Shown here: in pieces, positions 21,169 to 32,660 of the stretch
How positions within the stretch are numbered: the stretch's first letter is position 1
Layout of the letters: every line of letters begins with the position of its first letter
Source: Curvularia sp. ZM96
Taxonomy: Eukaryota > Ascomycota > Dothideomycetes > Pleosporales > Pleosporaceae
DNA: 64,000 bases
Direction: 5' to 3'
NCBI GenBank assembly: GCA_022457065.1
Contig: JAJGBQ010000003.1
Location: 1,984,001-2,048,000 of the forward strand
Notes under the pieces: model-generated
The model's input: only the letters and a program-made list of their open reading frames with translations
Told to the model about the DNA's origin: nothing
Databases searched by the model: none
Made by a program: the position numbers and the translations under genes

Positions 21169-22186
21169 TGCGGTTGAGGTCTTTCCTGTTCTTTGGAAGT
21201 CTATGTTTGGAAGCTCAACACTCCAACTCGAAGTTGTACCGAAAGAGAGGCTGTCGCCGGTGTGTGGCCGAGCAGGGGAGGGAAGGAGAGGCGCAACGAA
21301 TGGAGAGAAGCAGATCTTTATTCAACGACTCAGTGGAGCTGGCTATTACGGGAGAAACCAGATTTGATCGAGCCAGCGACGGGAACGGTTGGATGGACGA
21401 AATAGCCGTACAATGCGCAGGAGGTTGCCAAATGCATGTAAGAATCCACCTTCCTGTTTGTGGTTGCTATCTCAACGGTTCAGGGTACATGCCTGCTGGC
21501 CAATGATGACAGGTAAGGGGCGGGGCCGCTGCCAGAGCACCCTGGAAGAATTGTACGAACGGCAACAAAATAAAGTAAGAACACCTATACGACGCCATGA
21601 TATATACCGCCTCCTGGCAGTGCGCTTTGCCCGATTTTCGTGTCACTTGGACAGGTGCCGAAGGGCGGTTGTTTCTAATGATGCAGTCATGTTTCAACGG
21701 GACCTACGCTTAGCCAAATCCGGCGCTAACCTTACCAGGACCGGCCAGGTACCACGTTAGCCCACCAAGGACATGCACAGGGCTCCGCAACTTTCCCCTC
21801 CTTTTCGTTTCTACGAACGCGGTTTTCGTTTCACCGAGTGGCTGCAAAAACCAAGGCTGGATGCTGCCATATTTAGCCGTGGCCTGAGCGACGCCTTTGC
21901 CACAGTCGTACCTTGGAGGCTGGTGGTGCACCGGGAACATGACTACGACTAGCAGTAATGCTGCGACCAAGTTGGTCGATGAATGAGAGGACTTACCTTA
22001 ATATAACAACGAGTCGTGACAGGGCAGTCGTCAATTAGACATGACACAGGACGGCACGAGATGACTGCGGTAAAGTTTCCATGAACTGGCTAATACAGAG
22101 TAGCTATGGAGAGATGTTTATTCTACACAGCCCACGGGACATGGAGCCAGATTCTCGGGATATCAAGTTTCACGCCCCTCAAACGT
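21169..22186. other. Intergenic region upstream of the hypothetical gene, downstream of ATP3
   Basis: About 1 kb with only short random-looking frames. No repeats or RNA genes could be supported. Confidence 0.5.
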
Positions 22187-23261
22187 TTAACCTTCCGAGG
22201 CGGCCGCACCAGTGATAATCTCAACAAGTTCGCCAGTAATGACGGCTTGACGTGTTCGGTTGTACAGAATTTGAAACTTGTTGATCATCTCTCCGGCGTT
22301 CTTGGAGGCATTGTCCATGGCGTTTTGACGCGCAGACTGCTCGCAAGCGTGGCCCTCGGCCAGCGCCCAGTAGAGCGAGTTGGCAAGAGCGTACTCACGG
22401 AGGTTGGGGAGAACCTCGTCCTCAATCTCGAAAGCAGAGAAGTTGGCTAGACGTGAAGTCAGAATACAGTTCTATGTTGTGCAATTCATGACAACATACC
22501 GGACTGAGCAATGGCCTCCTCAGAGTAAGCCTCCTGGATGATGGGCTCGTAGCTCGAGGCGTTGATGAACTTGTTGTAGACAATCTTGACGGAAGCGTAG
22601 TCGGTGGGGAGCAGAGAGATCTGGTCGGCAATGCACAGAGAGTCGGCAAAGGTAGGAACATCCTTTCCGGCACCAGCGAAAGAAAGAACCAGGTTCTTTC
22701 CGTTGGAACGGCCGAGCTGAGCCTTGCACTTCTCGCCAATGACGGCCAAATCCGCATTCGGGTTCTCGAGGAGCATAGCCCTGACCTTCCTCGACATTCC
22801 AGAGTGGATACCACCGCAGAGACCCTTGTCTGAGCTGCAGACAATGATGAGGTCCTTCTTGCCCTCACTCTCAATTGGCTTGGTCTCGGCGTTCTCGAAA
22901 ACCTCGTTGGAGGTCTGACCGTACTTGCGGGACTCGAACATGGCCTTTTGGGCGCGGGTGAGCTTGGTGGAGGCGACGACCTTCATGGTCTTGGTAATCT
23001 TCTCAATGTTGCGAATCGACTTGAGACGGCCCTCAATTTCACGGAGGGTGGCATAGCCGGCGGCATTGGAGGCAGTAAGGGCGGCGGGCCTACATACACA
23101 AGTTCTGGTCAGCATTCGATGCAGTTGGCGATGCAATTGATCCGGCAATGGGGGGGTTGCGAGGTGCGAGAAAAGCTGCGAACTTGGACGGGAGCGTACC
23201 GGGCGACGGTGGCGGCCATGCCAGCCTTCAGAGCCGGGCGCGCAGCTCGTGACAGCATCAT
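22187..23261 (-). CDS. ATP3: ATP synthase F1 gamma subunit
   Basis: Exons 23261-23200, 23089-22500 and 22446-22187 (introns 110 and 53 bp) give 303 residues. A short mitochondrial presequence ([13 protein letters not shown]) leads into [29 protein letters not shown], the N-terminal helix of the rotor. Then come [13 protein letters not shown] and the C-terminal signature [37 protein letters not shown]. The protein is the central rotor stalk of mitochondrial ATP synthase. Two in-frame ATGs are adjacent (23261 and 23258); either may be used. It is head-to-head with TOP1. Confidence 0.97.
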
Positions 23262-24094
23262 GGCTACGAATTGAGATGAGTGGAGATGGCGACAGCCGTG
23301 TGGTGGTGCTCTTCACTGCTGTCTTTGCTGAACGGAAGCTGTGTCGGGCAATCGGGATGCTGAATTGCTTTGCGCGCTAAGACGCCAAGTGTCACGTGGG
23401 GCTCTCCAACACAGCGCAGCTGCTTCACCACTTGTAACAAGCCGTCCCAAGCCGTTAGAGACCTGAGCATGATTAAGTTTTCGTTCATAGCTATCGCTCT
23501 TATTGTATATAGAAGAAGAACCCCAGACTCGATATTTTGACGTGACGTAATTAGGTGGACTTAGGCAGGTAGGATCGAAAGAAACAGGTGGCAAGCTTTA
23601 CTCAAGTCTTACAGAGCGAGTCAACGAGGTGAAAGAAAAAAAAACACTCTGGCTATTTTTTCCATTGCCTGCAGTTCCCTTGAAAGCCCTTCTGTGGTGG
23701 ATTGGCTAACGAACTAGTGAGGTTGCGCATACCTGTTGCGGAGAGTTTCTGGGCCCAGATTTGGTGAAGGCCGAACGACCGTGCGTTGGTGGACTTAGCA
23801 GTGAGCACAAGTGGTGGCTCCCTGGGGCTGCGCTTCACTTAAACTCAGCATTCCTCTTTTTCCTCCCATCGATCTCCCACGCCCTTCGGTCCTCCCTCAC
23901 CCTCCACCATTATCGCCTCGATCGCACTGCGAATTTGCCGTTGCCAGGCACACGTCTCTCTACTACCACTGCCCTTCTACAGGGCCGCCTCCACTGCTTC
24001 GGCACGGTCGACTCGATCTGCACCAAACCTTGCTGCATTCCCACGGCCTGTTTATTATCGCCCGCAAATCAAGCTCGCGCCGGTAGTCGATACC
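23262..24094. promoter_or_regulatory. Divergent promoter region ATP3 / TOP1
   Basis: 833 bp between start codons. It includes an ATTGG (inverted CCAAT) at 23701-23705 and CT-rich tracts before TOP1. No AACTTTTT word was found here. Confidence 0.45.
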
Positions 24095-27000
24095 ATGTCA
24101 TCTTCAGGCGACGATACTCCCCTCGTGAAAGGGGCCGAGCAAGGTGAGTTTATCGAAGACTGCACTTTTTGCGCGCGCTACGGCTATCTCACTCTGACGC
24201 GCCGATCGCCTCTGTTGAATTCCACCGTCACCAGCCAGCCTACATCACCCTCGGCCACCCTCAACCTCGTCCATTTCGCATTCCTTCGACACAGTTTTCA
24301 CGACACATTCAAAGATTGAACAACGCTAATGTCAGTCCTTCTTGTAGCAAAGTCTGCGGAGCGAATCACCGACGCGGAAGATAAGCAGATGGATGCAAAG
24401 GCGCCTTCTAATGGCCATGTCGAGCCTGGCATCTCCATTCGCATGGGCCCTATCGATGACAGCAAGATGGATGTCGATGCGCCGGAGACAAACGGCAACG
24501 CCAACGGGAAGCGCAAAGCGCGCACCAGCGTAGGCAACAGCAAATCCTACAAGGACGCAAGCAGCTCAGAGGAAGATGACAAGCCTTTGGTGGGTTTCTT
24601 TGTGCCAGGTTCATGTACAGCGTGCTAAGCTAACCGTACAGCAGAGTAAACGTCGGCGGACATCGCAGCAATCAAAGGCAATCAAAGACGAATCCGACTC
24701 GGAACTCAGCGACGTGCCTCTGAAGGCTAGGGTACTTCCCAAGGCGAGCGCGGAACAGATCGGAGAGTCGGCAGACTCTGACGTGCCCCTGGCTACAAAG
24801 CTCACAAAGAAGAAGGAATCGATCGAGAAGGCTGCTGCCAAGGAGGCAAAGGCTATACGCAACAAAGAAAAGACCGCTCCAAAGCGCAAACAAAAGGTCG
24901 AAAGCGACAGCGAGGACGACGTTCCTCTTGCTAAGAAGAAGGCTCCAGCAAAGAAGGCAAACGGCGTAAAGAAACAGGAGTCCGACTCGGATGCACCGCT
25001 TGCTAAGAAGGCCGCCCCAAAGACCAAGGCAAAGGCCGCCACCGCCACACCAGCGAAGGCCAAAGCCAAGCCGAAGAAGGAGACCGAGCAGGATGAGGAG
25101 GCTGAAGCGGAAGAGGATGAATACCGCTGGTGGGAGGATCCAGGTAAGAGCGACGGCACAAGGAAGTGGGAAACTCTGGAACACGCTGGTGTTGTCTTCC
25201 CTCCCGAGTATGAAACACTGCCTAAGCACGTCAAGTTGGTCTACGACGGTATCCCTGTCACTCTGCATAAGGATGCGGAAGAGGTGGCCACCTTTTACGG
25301 AAGCATGCTCAACTCGACGCACAACGTTGAGAACCCAACCTTCAACAAGAATTTCTTTGAGGATTTCACTGCCATTCTGGACAAGACCGGGCACGGCAAG
25401 GACAAGAACGGAAACACGGTCAAAATCAAGAAATTTGAGAAGTGTGACTTCAAGCCCATTTTCGAATGGTTCGAATCTGAGCGTGCCAAGAAGAAGGCCC
25501 TCTCAACAGCAGAGAAGAAGGCGCTCAAGGCCGAGAAGGAGGCCGCTGAGGCTCCGTACATGTACTGCATGTGGGACGGCCGTAAGCAAAAGGTTGGAAA
25601 CTTCCGCGTTGAACCTCCCGGTCTCTTCCGTGGTCGTGGTGAGCACCCTAAGACGGGTCGTGTCAAGAAGCGGGTTATGCCTGAGCAAATCACCATCAAC
25701 ATTGGCGAGAACGCCAAGGTCCCAGAGCCCCCGGCGGGTCATCGCTGGAAGGAGGTCAAGCACGATCACGAGGGCACATGGCTTGCCATGTGGCAAGAGA
25801 ACATCAACGGCGCGTACAAGTACGTCATGCTTGCTGCCAACTCGGACATCAAGGGCCAGAGCGACTTCAAGAAGTTTGAGAAGGCTCGAGAACTCAAGAA
25901 GCACATTGACCGCATTCGCAAGGACTACCGAAAGGACCTGAACTCCAAGATGATGGCGGATCGTCAACGTGCTACTGCTATCTACCTTATTGACCAGTTC
26001 GCCCTTCGTGCTGGTAACGAAAAGGGTGAGGATGAGGCGGATACGGTGGGTTGCTGCTCGCTCAAGTTCCAGCACATCACCTTGAGGCCTCCCGAGACGG
26101 TCATCTTCGACTTCTTAGGTAAGGACAGTATTCGGTTCTACGATGAAGTCAAGGTGGACCCGCAAGTTTTCAAGAACTTGAAACTTTTCAAGAAGGAGCC
26201 AAAGACGACTGGCGACGACATCTTTGACCGCTTGACGACGTCGGCGCTCAACAAGCATCTCACGAGCTACATGCCTGGCCTCACTGCAAAGGTGTTCCGT
26301 ACCTACAACGCCTCTTACACAATGGCCCGGCTGCTGAAGGAGATGAAGCCTACGGGCAGTATTCAAGAAAAGGTCAAGGCGTACAACGACGCCAACCGTG
26401 AGGTTGCCATCCTTTGTAACCACAAGCGTACCGTTGCTGCTAATCACGCCAACTCGATTGAGAAGATGACGGAGAAGGTGAGTCTGCCTGCTGGGTTTGC
26501 CAGAGCACATACTAACCAGCCTAGATCAATGGTCTTCGTTACCAAGTGTGGAGGACCAAGATGATGATGATTGACGTGGACCCCAAGATCAAGAAGAAGA
26601 AGGGGGCTGAGTACTTTGAGCGGCCCGAGGACCTCAGCATGGAGTGGATCAAGGCGCACCAGGAGGCCGAGGTGGAGGAAATGCGGCAGAAGATTACCAA
26701 GAAGTTTGAAAAGGACAATGAGAAGCTCAAGTCGGAGGGCGAGAGGGAGATGAAGCCCAAGGAGCTGGATGAGCGTCTTGAAAAGGCCGAGGAGCTTGCG
26801 GCCAAGTACAAGAAGGAGAACAAGACGGGCAAGGTGGAGGCCGAGGGCAAGGGCCCGACGATTGAGAAGCTCGAGGCCAACATTGACAAGCTCCACCAGC
26901 GGATCGAGAACATGAAGATCCAGATGGAGGACAAGGAGGGCAACAAGGAGGTTGCACTGGGCACGTCGAAGATTGTAAGTTGTTGTTGTGCATGGGCGGT

Positions 27001-27162
27001 ATGGAGCGTGTTGCTAACGGTATGCAGAACTACATTGACCCGCGTCTCACTGTGGTCTTCTCGAAGAAGTTTGATGTGCCTATTGAGAAGTTCTTTTCCA
27101 AGACTCTGCGGGAGAAGTTTGACTGGGCGATCAAGTCGGTGGATGAGAACTGGGAGTTCTAG
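24095..27162 (+). CDS. TOP1: DNA topoisomerase I (type IB)
   Basis: Exons 24095-24143, 24348-24589, 24642-26477, 26525-26974 and 27028-27162 give 903 residues. The first ~260 residues are a disordered, alternately acidic and Lys-rich tail with repeated SDSDxPLAKK units, likely nuclear targeting and CK2-type sites. The core starts at [21 protein letters not shown] and includes [22 protein letters not shown] and [20 protein letters not shown] (catalytic arginine region). A charged linker coiled-coil follows. The active-site tyrosine is in SKINYIDPR, at about residue 861, two codons into the last exon. The enzyme relaxes supercoils ahead of polymerases and is prominent at rDNA. All five exons join in phase. 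Confidence 0.97.
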
Positions 27163-29087
27163 GGAAGAGGAAGAAGAAGAAGAAGAAGAAGAAGAAGAAG
27201 AAGAAGAAGAAGAAGAAGCAAAGAGCGAGCGGCATTTTCATCCGTCTTCGGACGAGTTCCTAGGGCTGGTTGCATAGTTTGTTATGGCAGAGAGCATCAT
27301 GAGTGGCACGAAGGCGATATGGAGCGAAGACCAAAAGCATGGCATTTCTTGTACCGGGCTGGGATGTCAAAGGGGTTGCTGGGTTTGGCGGGCATGGGGG
27401 TTTCTTTTCGGATGTGATTAGTTATGTGGTTCAGGACAGTGCTTGGCTGCATGTGGAGGGGTTCATATATTTGATAGCAGGTATTATTGAGATTTATACG
27501 AGACTGGAGATGAAGTGACGTGATGGCGTGAAGGAAGGAAGGACGGAAGAAAGGAAGGATGCATATGCAAGTGCGGGTCGATCACGAGGGGGTGCAGCTC
27601 TCGTGCATGAACGGCCGTTCTTGATGCAAGGCAAGACGCTTCTGGCGTTGTCGACGTCGTCGAGGCAGCATGTCACGGCGCATCGAACCGAAGCGGACCG
27701 GAGCGTGGCGCTTTGTGCTGCTGGGCCAAAGGCGCGGCGAGAGCAAGAGGGCTTGGAGATGGCTCTGGTGATTGGATGCGGAGTGGCATGGCCGGACGGG
27801 GACATGACATGTTCGTTTGTGTGAATGGGCTGGTGGTCATGCCGTGGGGAGTGGTTCCTGGTCCGCGGCAACGGGTGCGAGGCCATCACACGACGACGGC
27901 CGCGATGCGCGCGCGGGAGTCTAAGCGGGCGAGCCATGTATTGATTGCATTGTGCCCGGCGGCCACGGGTGGGTGGTCCGCGGAGGCAGGTGGTGAGTGG
28001 ACGTTGGGCTAGCACTGGATGTAGCAGTGGTACGTAGAATCGGGACCCCAGACGCAGGCAGACGCATGACATAGCGCGCCCGCCGTGCAACGCCTGCAAG
28101 GGCCGGCCTGGCAGAGGCCCAACGTCGCCAGCGAGCCTCTGAGGCCGGGGAAGGCTGCCCCTGAGACGACTCCCCACTTTGGGCTGTCACGCCCGTCTGC
28201 TCGTGGTTCAGCGCTGCGGGAGCGAGCCGGCACGCCCTTCACCGCCCGCCTGACTGCCACTGCCCTCATGTCCATCTCCCGCCGCAGCCGCCTCCATCTG
28301 TCTCTCGACAGAACACCTGTATACACCCACGAGCACGTCATGCCGTCTGACGTGCCGCGACCAGGCCGGGCGCACAGCAGAGGCCCTCGCACCACGCGCA
28401 GCACACGCCCCCTCTGTGCGAACAGTCGCGGCATGGGCGAACCATGAGCAGGCTAGTCTCGGTCCGCTTGCGGCGCCAGTCGCCGTGGTCCAAGCCACAC
28501 GAGCCCAACTGCGGTTGCGCTGGGCGAGGGCGTCGTCCTTTTTCCCATGCCAGCCCTCTCGTCGTCAACTTTGCGGCGGCGGCAACGACACCGAGCCTGC
28601 GTCCTCTGCCCTTGATTGTCGGCCTGACCTGGTCCCCCCTGCACGTCCATGAGTCGCATTGATTAGCCCGGGATTATATGACATCGTCGTGCCGCGATAC
28701 CCTACCCTACCTACGCCCTGGAGCCTCTGCCTTCTGAGCGGCATCCCACTAGTCTTCTCGTCCAAACCCACGGCGGCCACCAATCTGCCAGAGAACCACC
28801 GCAACCCCATCCCCCCGGCACCGCCTACTTACCTACCTACTTACCACACACTCACACACAAAGGCCTCGCCTTGCCACGAGCCACGCCACCCACTGTCCT
28901 TTTGTCGGTTCGCCTACTGCAACCAGGCGCCCGGGGTCTGAGCGCTGAGCATTGAGCGCGATCCGCAACCCCCGATTTTGAACATTACCAGACACCATCC
29001 GCCCACTGCGTTGCCCCGAATTCTCCTAGCGATCTTGCTGCGCACTCTGTCTGCGTACGTAGATCGAACCCTGACGCGACGCCCATC
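27163..29087. other. Long intergenic region, TOP1 to SDR gene
   Basis: About 1.9 kb. It starts with the GAA microsatellite, becomes GC-rich (27.5-28.6 kb) with many overlapping Arg/Ala/Pro-rich random frames, then CT-rich with short cctac/ttac tandem pieces near 28825-28850. No domain or RNA gene is recognised. Confidence 0.5.
27169..27218. repeat. (GAA)n microsatellite in the TOP1 3' region
   Basis: About 16 GAA/AGA triplets begin a few bases after the TOP1 stop codon, in the probable 3' UTR. Confidence 0.9.
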
Positions 29088-30501
29088 ATGGCCTCAGAAA
29101 AGCCTTCGGTCCTGATAATAGGCGGTCTCGGTAACGCTGCCCTCCCCAATCCACGCCCACCCAGATAACACGCCACGACTAACTCCGCCCTGCTAGGCTA
29201 CACCGGCCGGCACCTCTGCAAGTACATTTACGACAACAACCTCGCCTCGCAAATACGCATCGTCGACAAGCATCTGCCCGAGCTGGCATGGCTCGCTCCA
29301 GAGTTCAAGGACGCTTGCTCAAGAGAGCGCTTCATCCAGGCCGACGCGGCGCAAGAACGTGCGTATTCCCGGCCCACTGCCTGTACATGTGTCCACACCC
29401 TACAAGCACATGCACATGCACATGCACACGCACGCCACAATGCCTATCCACGGGCAATTCCAGGCTGACTTGTTCCTGCAGGATCTCTGCCACGGATATT
29501 CGACCGTGAAGGTGGCGGCGAATTCGACTATGTCTTCAACTGCGGCGGCGAGACTCGCTTCTCCCAGGAGGAAAAAGTCTACGAACTGCGCTCCTACGGC
29601 CTCTCCATGACCCTCGGCCGCGAAGCCGCAAAGCGCAAAGTAAAATGCTTCGTCGAAATCAGCACCGGCATGGTCTACAAGCCCGACAGCGTACCCCGCA
29701 AGGAGACCGACAAGACGAAACCGTGGTCAAACATGGCAAAGTGGAAGCTCAAGGCCGAAGAGGACCTGGCCAAGATTGATGGTCTCAACCTCATGGTCAT
29801 GCGCATGGCCCACGTCTACGGCCCCTACACGAGCAAATTCCTGAGCACGGCGCTATGCATGGCCAGAGTATACCAGAGCATGGGCAAAGAGATGCGTTTC
29901 CTGTGGAAGGAAGACCTGCGAACAAACCTGGTGCACATCGAAGACTCGACCAGGGCGCTGTGGCACGGTGTCGAGTGGTATGCCAAATCAGCAGTCGGCC
30001 GCCGACCCGCCCCTACCTTTAACATTGTAGACCACGGAAATACCTGTACGTTTGCTTGGTGTCGATGCTTCGTATCCGTCTTGATTACTTACATCACCTA
30101 GCACAAAAACACACAGCCAAGATCATCAACGAGATTTTCAACATCCCAACTGGCTTCCACGGCACACTCATCTCGGCCTTTGCACGGTTAAACCTCGACC
30201 ACGTGGTCGACGAGGTCAACGACGAAACGCTAGACCCCTGGGCGGAGCTCCAATCAAAGGCCGGCATCAGCCAATCTACGCCTCTAACGCCTTACATGGA
30301 GAAGGAGCTGCTGAAAGACGCGGATCTGAGCATGGACGGTAGTGCATTTGAAAAGGAAACAGGATTTAAGTACGTTACAAACTTGTCCCGATAAGTCAAC
30401 CAATCCACTGACCTTCTCTCAGATACAATGTGGAACAGATTACAAAGGAAAAGGTCGAGGAGGTCATTGAGAGCTACAAGAAGATGGGCTGGTGGCCGTA
30501 G
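29088..30501 (+). CDS. Extended SDR / NAD-dependent epimerase-dehydratase family protein
   Basis: Exons 29088-29130, 29197-29358, 29482-30045, 30102-30369 and 30423-30501 give 371 residues. A Rossmann start, VLIIGGLGYTGRHLCKYI (GxxGxxG), follows a nine-residue leader, with IRIVDKHLPE behind it as the second strand. Then come FDYVFNCGGETRFSQEE, CFVEISTGMVYKP and MRMAHVYGPY, typical of UDP-sugar epimerase-like extended SDRs. Where classical members have YxxxK, this protein has MAKWK, so the catalytic tyrosine appears to be replaced and a conventional dehydrogenase reaction is doubtful. The substrate is unknown. The intron at 29359-29481 carries a CACATG repeat. No signal peptide or membrane segment is evident. 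Confidence 0.85.
29407..29430. repeat. CACATG tandem repeat within an intron
   Basis: Short tandem of cacatg units inside intron 2 of the SDR gene, a minor length-variable tract. Confidence 0.7.
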
Positions 30502-31532
30502 TGTTCCCTGCCATACCTGATCCCCAGGCGCGCGCCCCACTCTTTTCCCATATCACTTTCCAACGATACCCTTTCTCTCTTGCCACCAATTCTATTCGAC
30601 TTTCTCTTACTTCTTCTTTCTTTTTCTTTTTCTTGCTCTTCTCTCTCTCTTTCACGCACGCGTGACATAACCCCATTTAAAATGCCTTTTTTTCTTCTCT
30701 CCATCTGCATTCCTCGACCCCATCACACTCTACTTGGTTATACCCCCCGTTCTAAAAGAAAAACAACTACAACAACATCGACCCATTGGTGAAGAAGAAA
30801 AAGAAAGGACTATCCACTGCACCCATCGCGCCTTCAGATATGTGGATTCTGGGAAACGAGAGACTAGGCGTTTTTGACATGATGGCACCGGACCTGGCAT
30901 CCATCTTCCTGGACTCTGTTGGACTACGTCTCTCTCTCTCTCTACTTGTCTTGTCTTTTTCCATCTGTCCCTTCCTTTCTCTGGCTAGTGAACTTCATAT
31001 CCTCGAAAAGTCATGTATGGATACGCATGAAGCGGGGTAACGGTGAAATAGGTGTTTTCCTCCTTAGTTGTTCTCTCTTATGCTTCTTTTTCTTTACCCC
31101 TGTTTAATCTCCCTCGCTCACCTCTTCCGACTGTTTTTCTTTACTCGGGAGTTTGGTGTTTGCATTTGATGCATGTGTGTGTGTATGTGTATATATGTAT
31201 CTGTGTCTGTGCGTGTAATGTCTTGGGTAATCGCTGGTGTCACAGTGGTGAGGGGTAGAATCGAGCAGTGCAGTCCTGTAAAGTACCGTTTTTGCATACT
31301 CAATGTCAAACGTAAAAAAATGTGCAAACATCACTGCCCTGGTATCTTTTCGTCGATGAATCACATCACACATTGACTACAACAAAAGCAACCCAAATCC
31401 GAAGACACAATGAGATTGATTGGGCCATTTCCCCGAGCCTAGGGTACTTCTATATTGAACGAGCCTGACTATTGCACAGATTGGTGTAACATTGGGTTAG
31501 AACATTGGCCCGCTGGGATGCTTCTAGGTCGC
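30502..31532. other. Convergent intergenic region with CT and GT tracts
   Basis: The 3' flanks of the SDR gene and ATP4. It contains a long CT-rich run near 30600-30656 and a (GT/TA)n tract at 31174-31216. No gene is recognised. Confidence 0.5.
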
Positions 31533-32435
31533 TTATGCCTTCTGGGAGACGATCCCTAAGTTCGTGTTAGCATGTGACACTGGAATCAATCTAGACTCAG
31601 ATAAAACGTACTCTCAACGTCGGAAACGCTCTGGTCAAGAATCTGCTTGAGCGTCTTGGGGTTCTCAAGCTCCTTCTCAATCTTGGCAATGATGGACTCG
31701 GCAAGCTCGCGCTGCTGCCTCTGCTTGACCTGGCCCTCGTAGCGGACCCACGAGTCGAGGACAGATCGGGCCTCGGCGGCAATGGCAGTCTTCTGCTCGA
31801 GCTCGAAAGCCTGAGCCTCAAGCTGGGCAGTCTCCTGTGAAAATGGTTAGTCTGCTACCCCTCTCCATCTCCCATGTGCAACCCAACGCACCTTGGAAAC
31901 CTCGAAGAGGGTCTTGGTAACGTCAATGACGCTGCTGAGGTCCTGGACGCTCTCAATGCGCTGCTTGACAGCCGCAGTGTGGTCCTGGCGGGCAGAGTTC
32001 AAGATGCCCGAGATCTTGTCCATCTGCTGCTGCGCATAGTCTCCCCAAGCGGGGCCGGCGTACTTGGCAACGGCCCAGAAGATGGTGAGCAGAGAGAGGG
32101 CGACAATCGACTCCTCGTTGACGACGTAGAGCTCGTTGCTGATGGCCGCGACCGAAAGACCGGCTCCGGCGGAGAGCACGGCGGCCTTGGTGAGAGGGCT
32201 GTTTCCAGGCACGGGTATCGAGTCGAGGAGGGTCTGGGCCTTCTTCTTGGGGTCCTCCTGCGGCAGGTTCGAGTTGTAGCGGGCCTGCATGCTCATCGAG
32301 GGCAGGGCGCGGAGAGGAAGCGATGGGCGGAGACGGGCGGCGCCTGTTGTGCGTGAGCAGTGGGGTCAATGGCATCGCATCTTCATCGGAACGCTGCTAC
32401 TCACCGACCGCGCTCCTTGCAAGACGTGAGGCCAT
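31533..32435 (-). CDS. ATP4: ATP synthase peripheral-stalk subunit 4 (b)
   Basis: Exons 32435-32405, 32343-31892, 31834-31612 and 31555-31533 give 242 residues. A mitochondrial presequence (MASRLARSAVGAARLRPSLP) ends near RYNSNLPQEDPKKKAQTLLDSIP. Two hydrophobic helices span about residues 58-105 (AAVLSAGAGLSVAAISNELYVV, SIVALSLLTIFWAVAKYAGP). A long charged helix (QQQMDKISGILNSARQDHTA onward) forms the stator stalk. The last exon encodes only the final eight codons, ending RIVSQKA. The peripheral stalk holds F1 against the rotor. It is divergent from NOC4 with 225 bp between starts. Confidence 0.95.
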
Positions 32436-32660
32436 GGCTGTCTGATGGAGGGGGTGCAGTTGGGGGTGCTGGTCGTCGTCGAGAGCTAGCTTTTCGTGAT
32501 GTTGCGGTACCAAACCTGAGCCAAGCACCGACGACCGATTGCGCTAACCGAACTTCGCCCGACCCGCGGGCCTTGAACTTTTTGGCACATCGACAACTTT
32601 TTTTGCGACGGCGCGCCAATTCCACACAACCACGTTGAGACGAGAGGTCCAGACGAAAAT
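32436..32660. promoter_or_regulatory. Shared bidirectional promoter ATP4 / NOC4
   Basis: 225 bp between start codons. GGGCCTTGAACTTTTTG spans 32568-32584, and a second AACTTTTTTT lies at 32595-32604. A CCAAT box sits at 32616-32620. The GAACTTTTTG word is identical to one in the NUO49/RPC40 promoter and is similarly placed upstream of the nucleolar gene. Confidence 0.6.

Noticed and set aside
24991..25941. Long Arg/Ser-rich plus-strand frame inside TOP1
   Set aside because: It is the shadow of the Lys/Glu-rich TOP1 reading frame in another phase.
27494..28177. 227-codon minus-strand frame in GC-rich sequence
   Set aside because: Its Arg/Pro/Ser-rich composition is typical of chance frames in GC-rich DNA, overlapping frames exist on both strands, and no domain is present.
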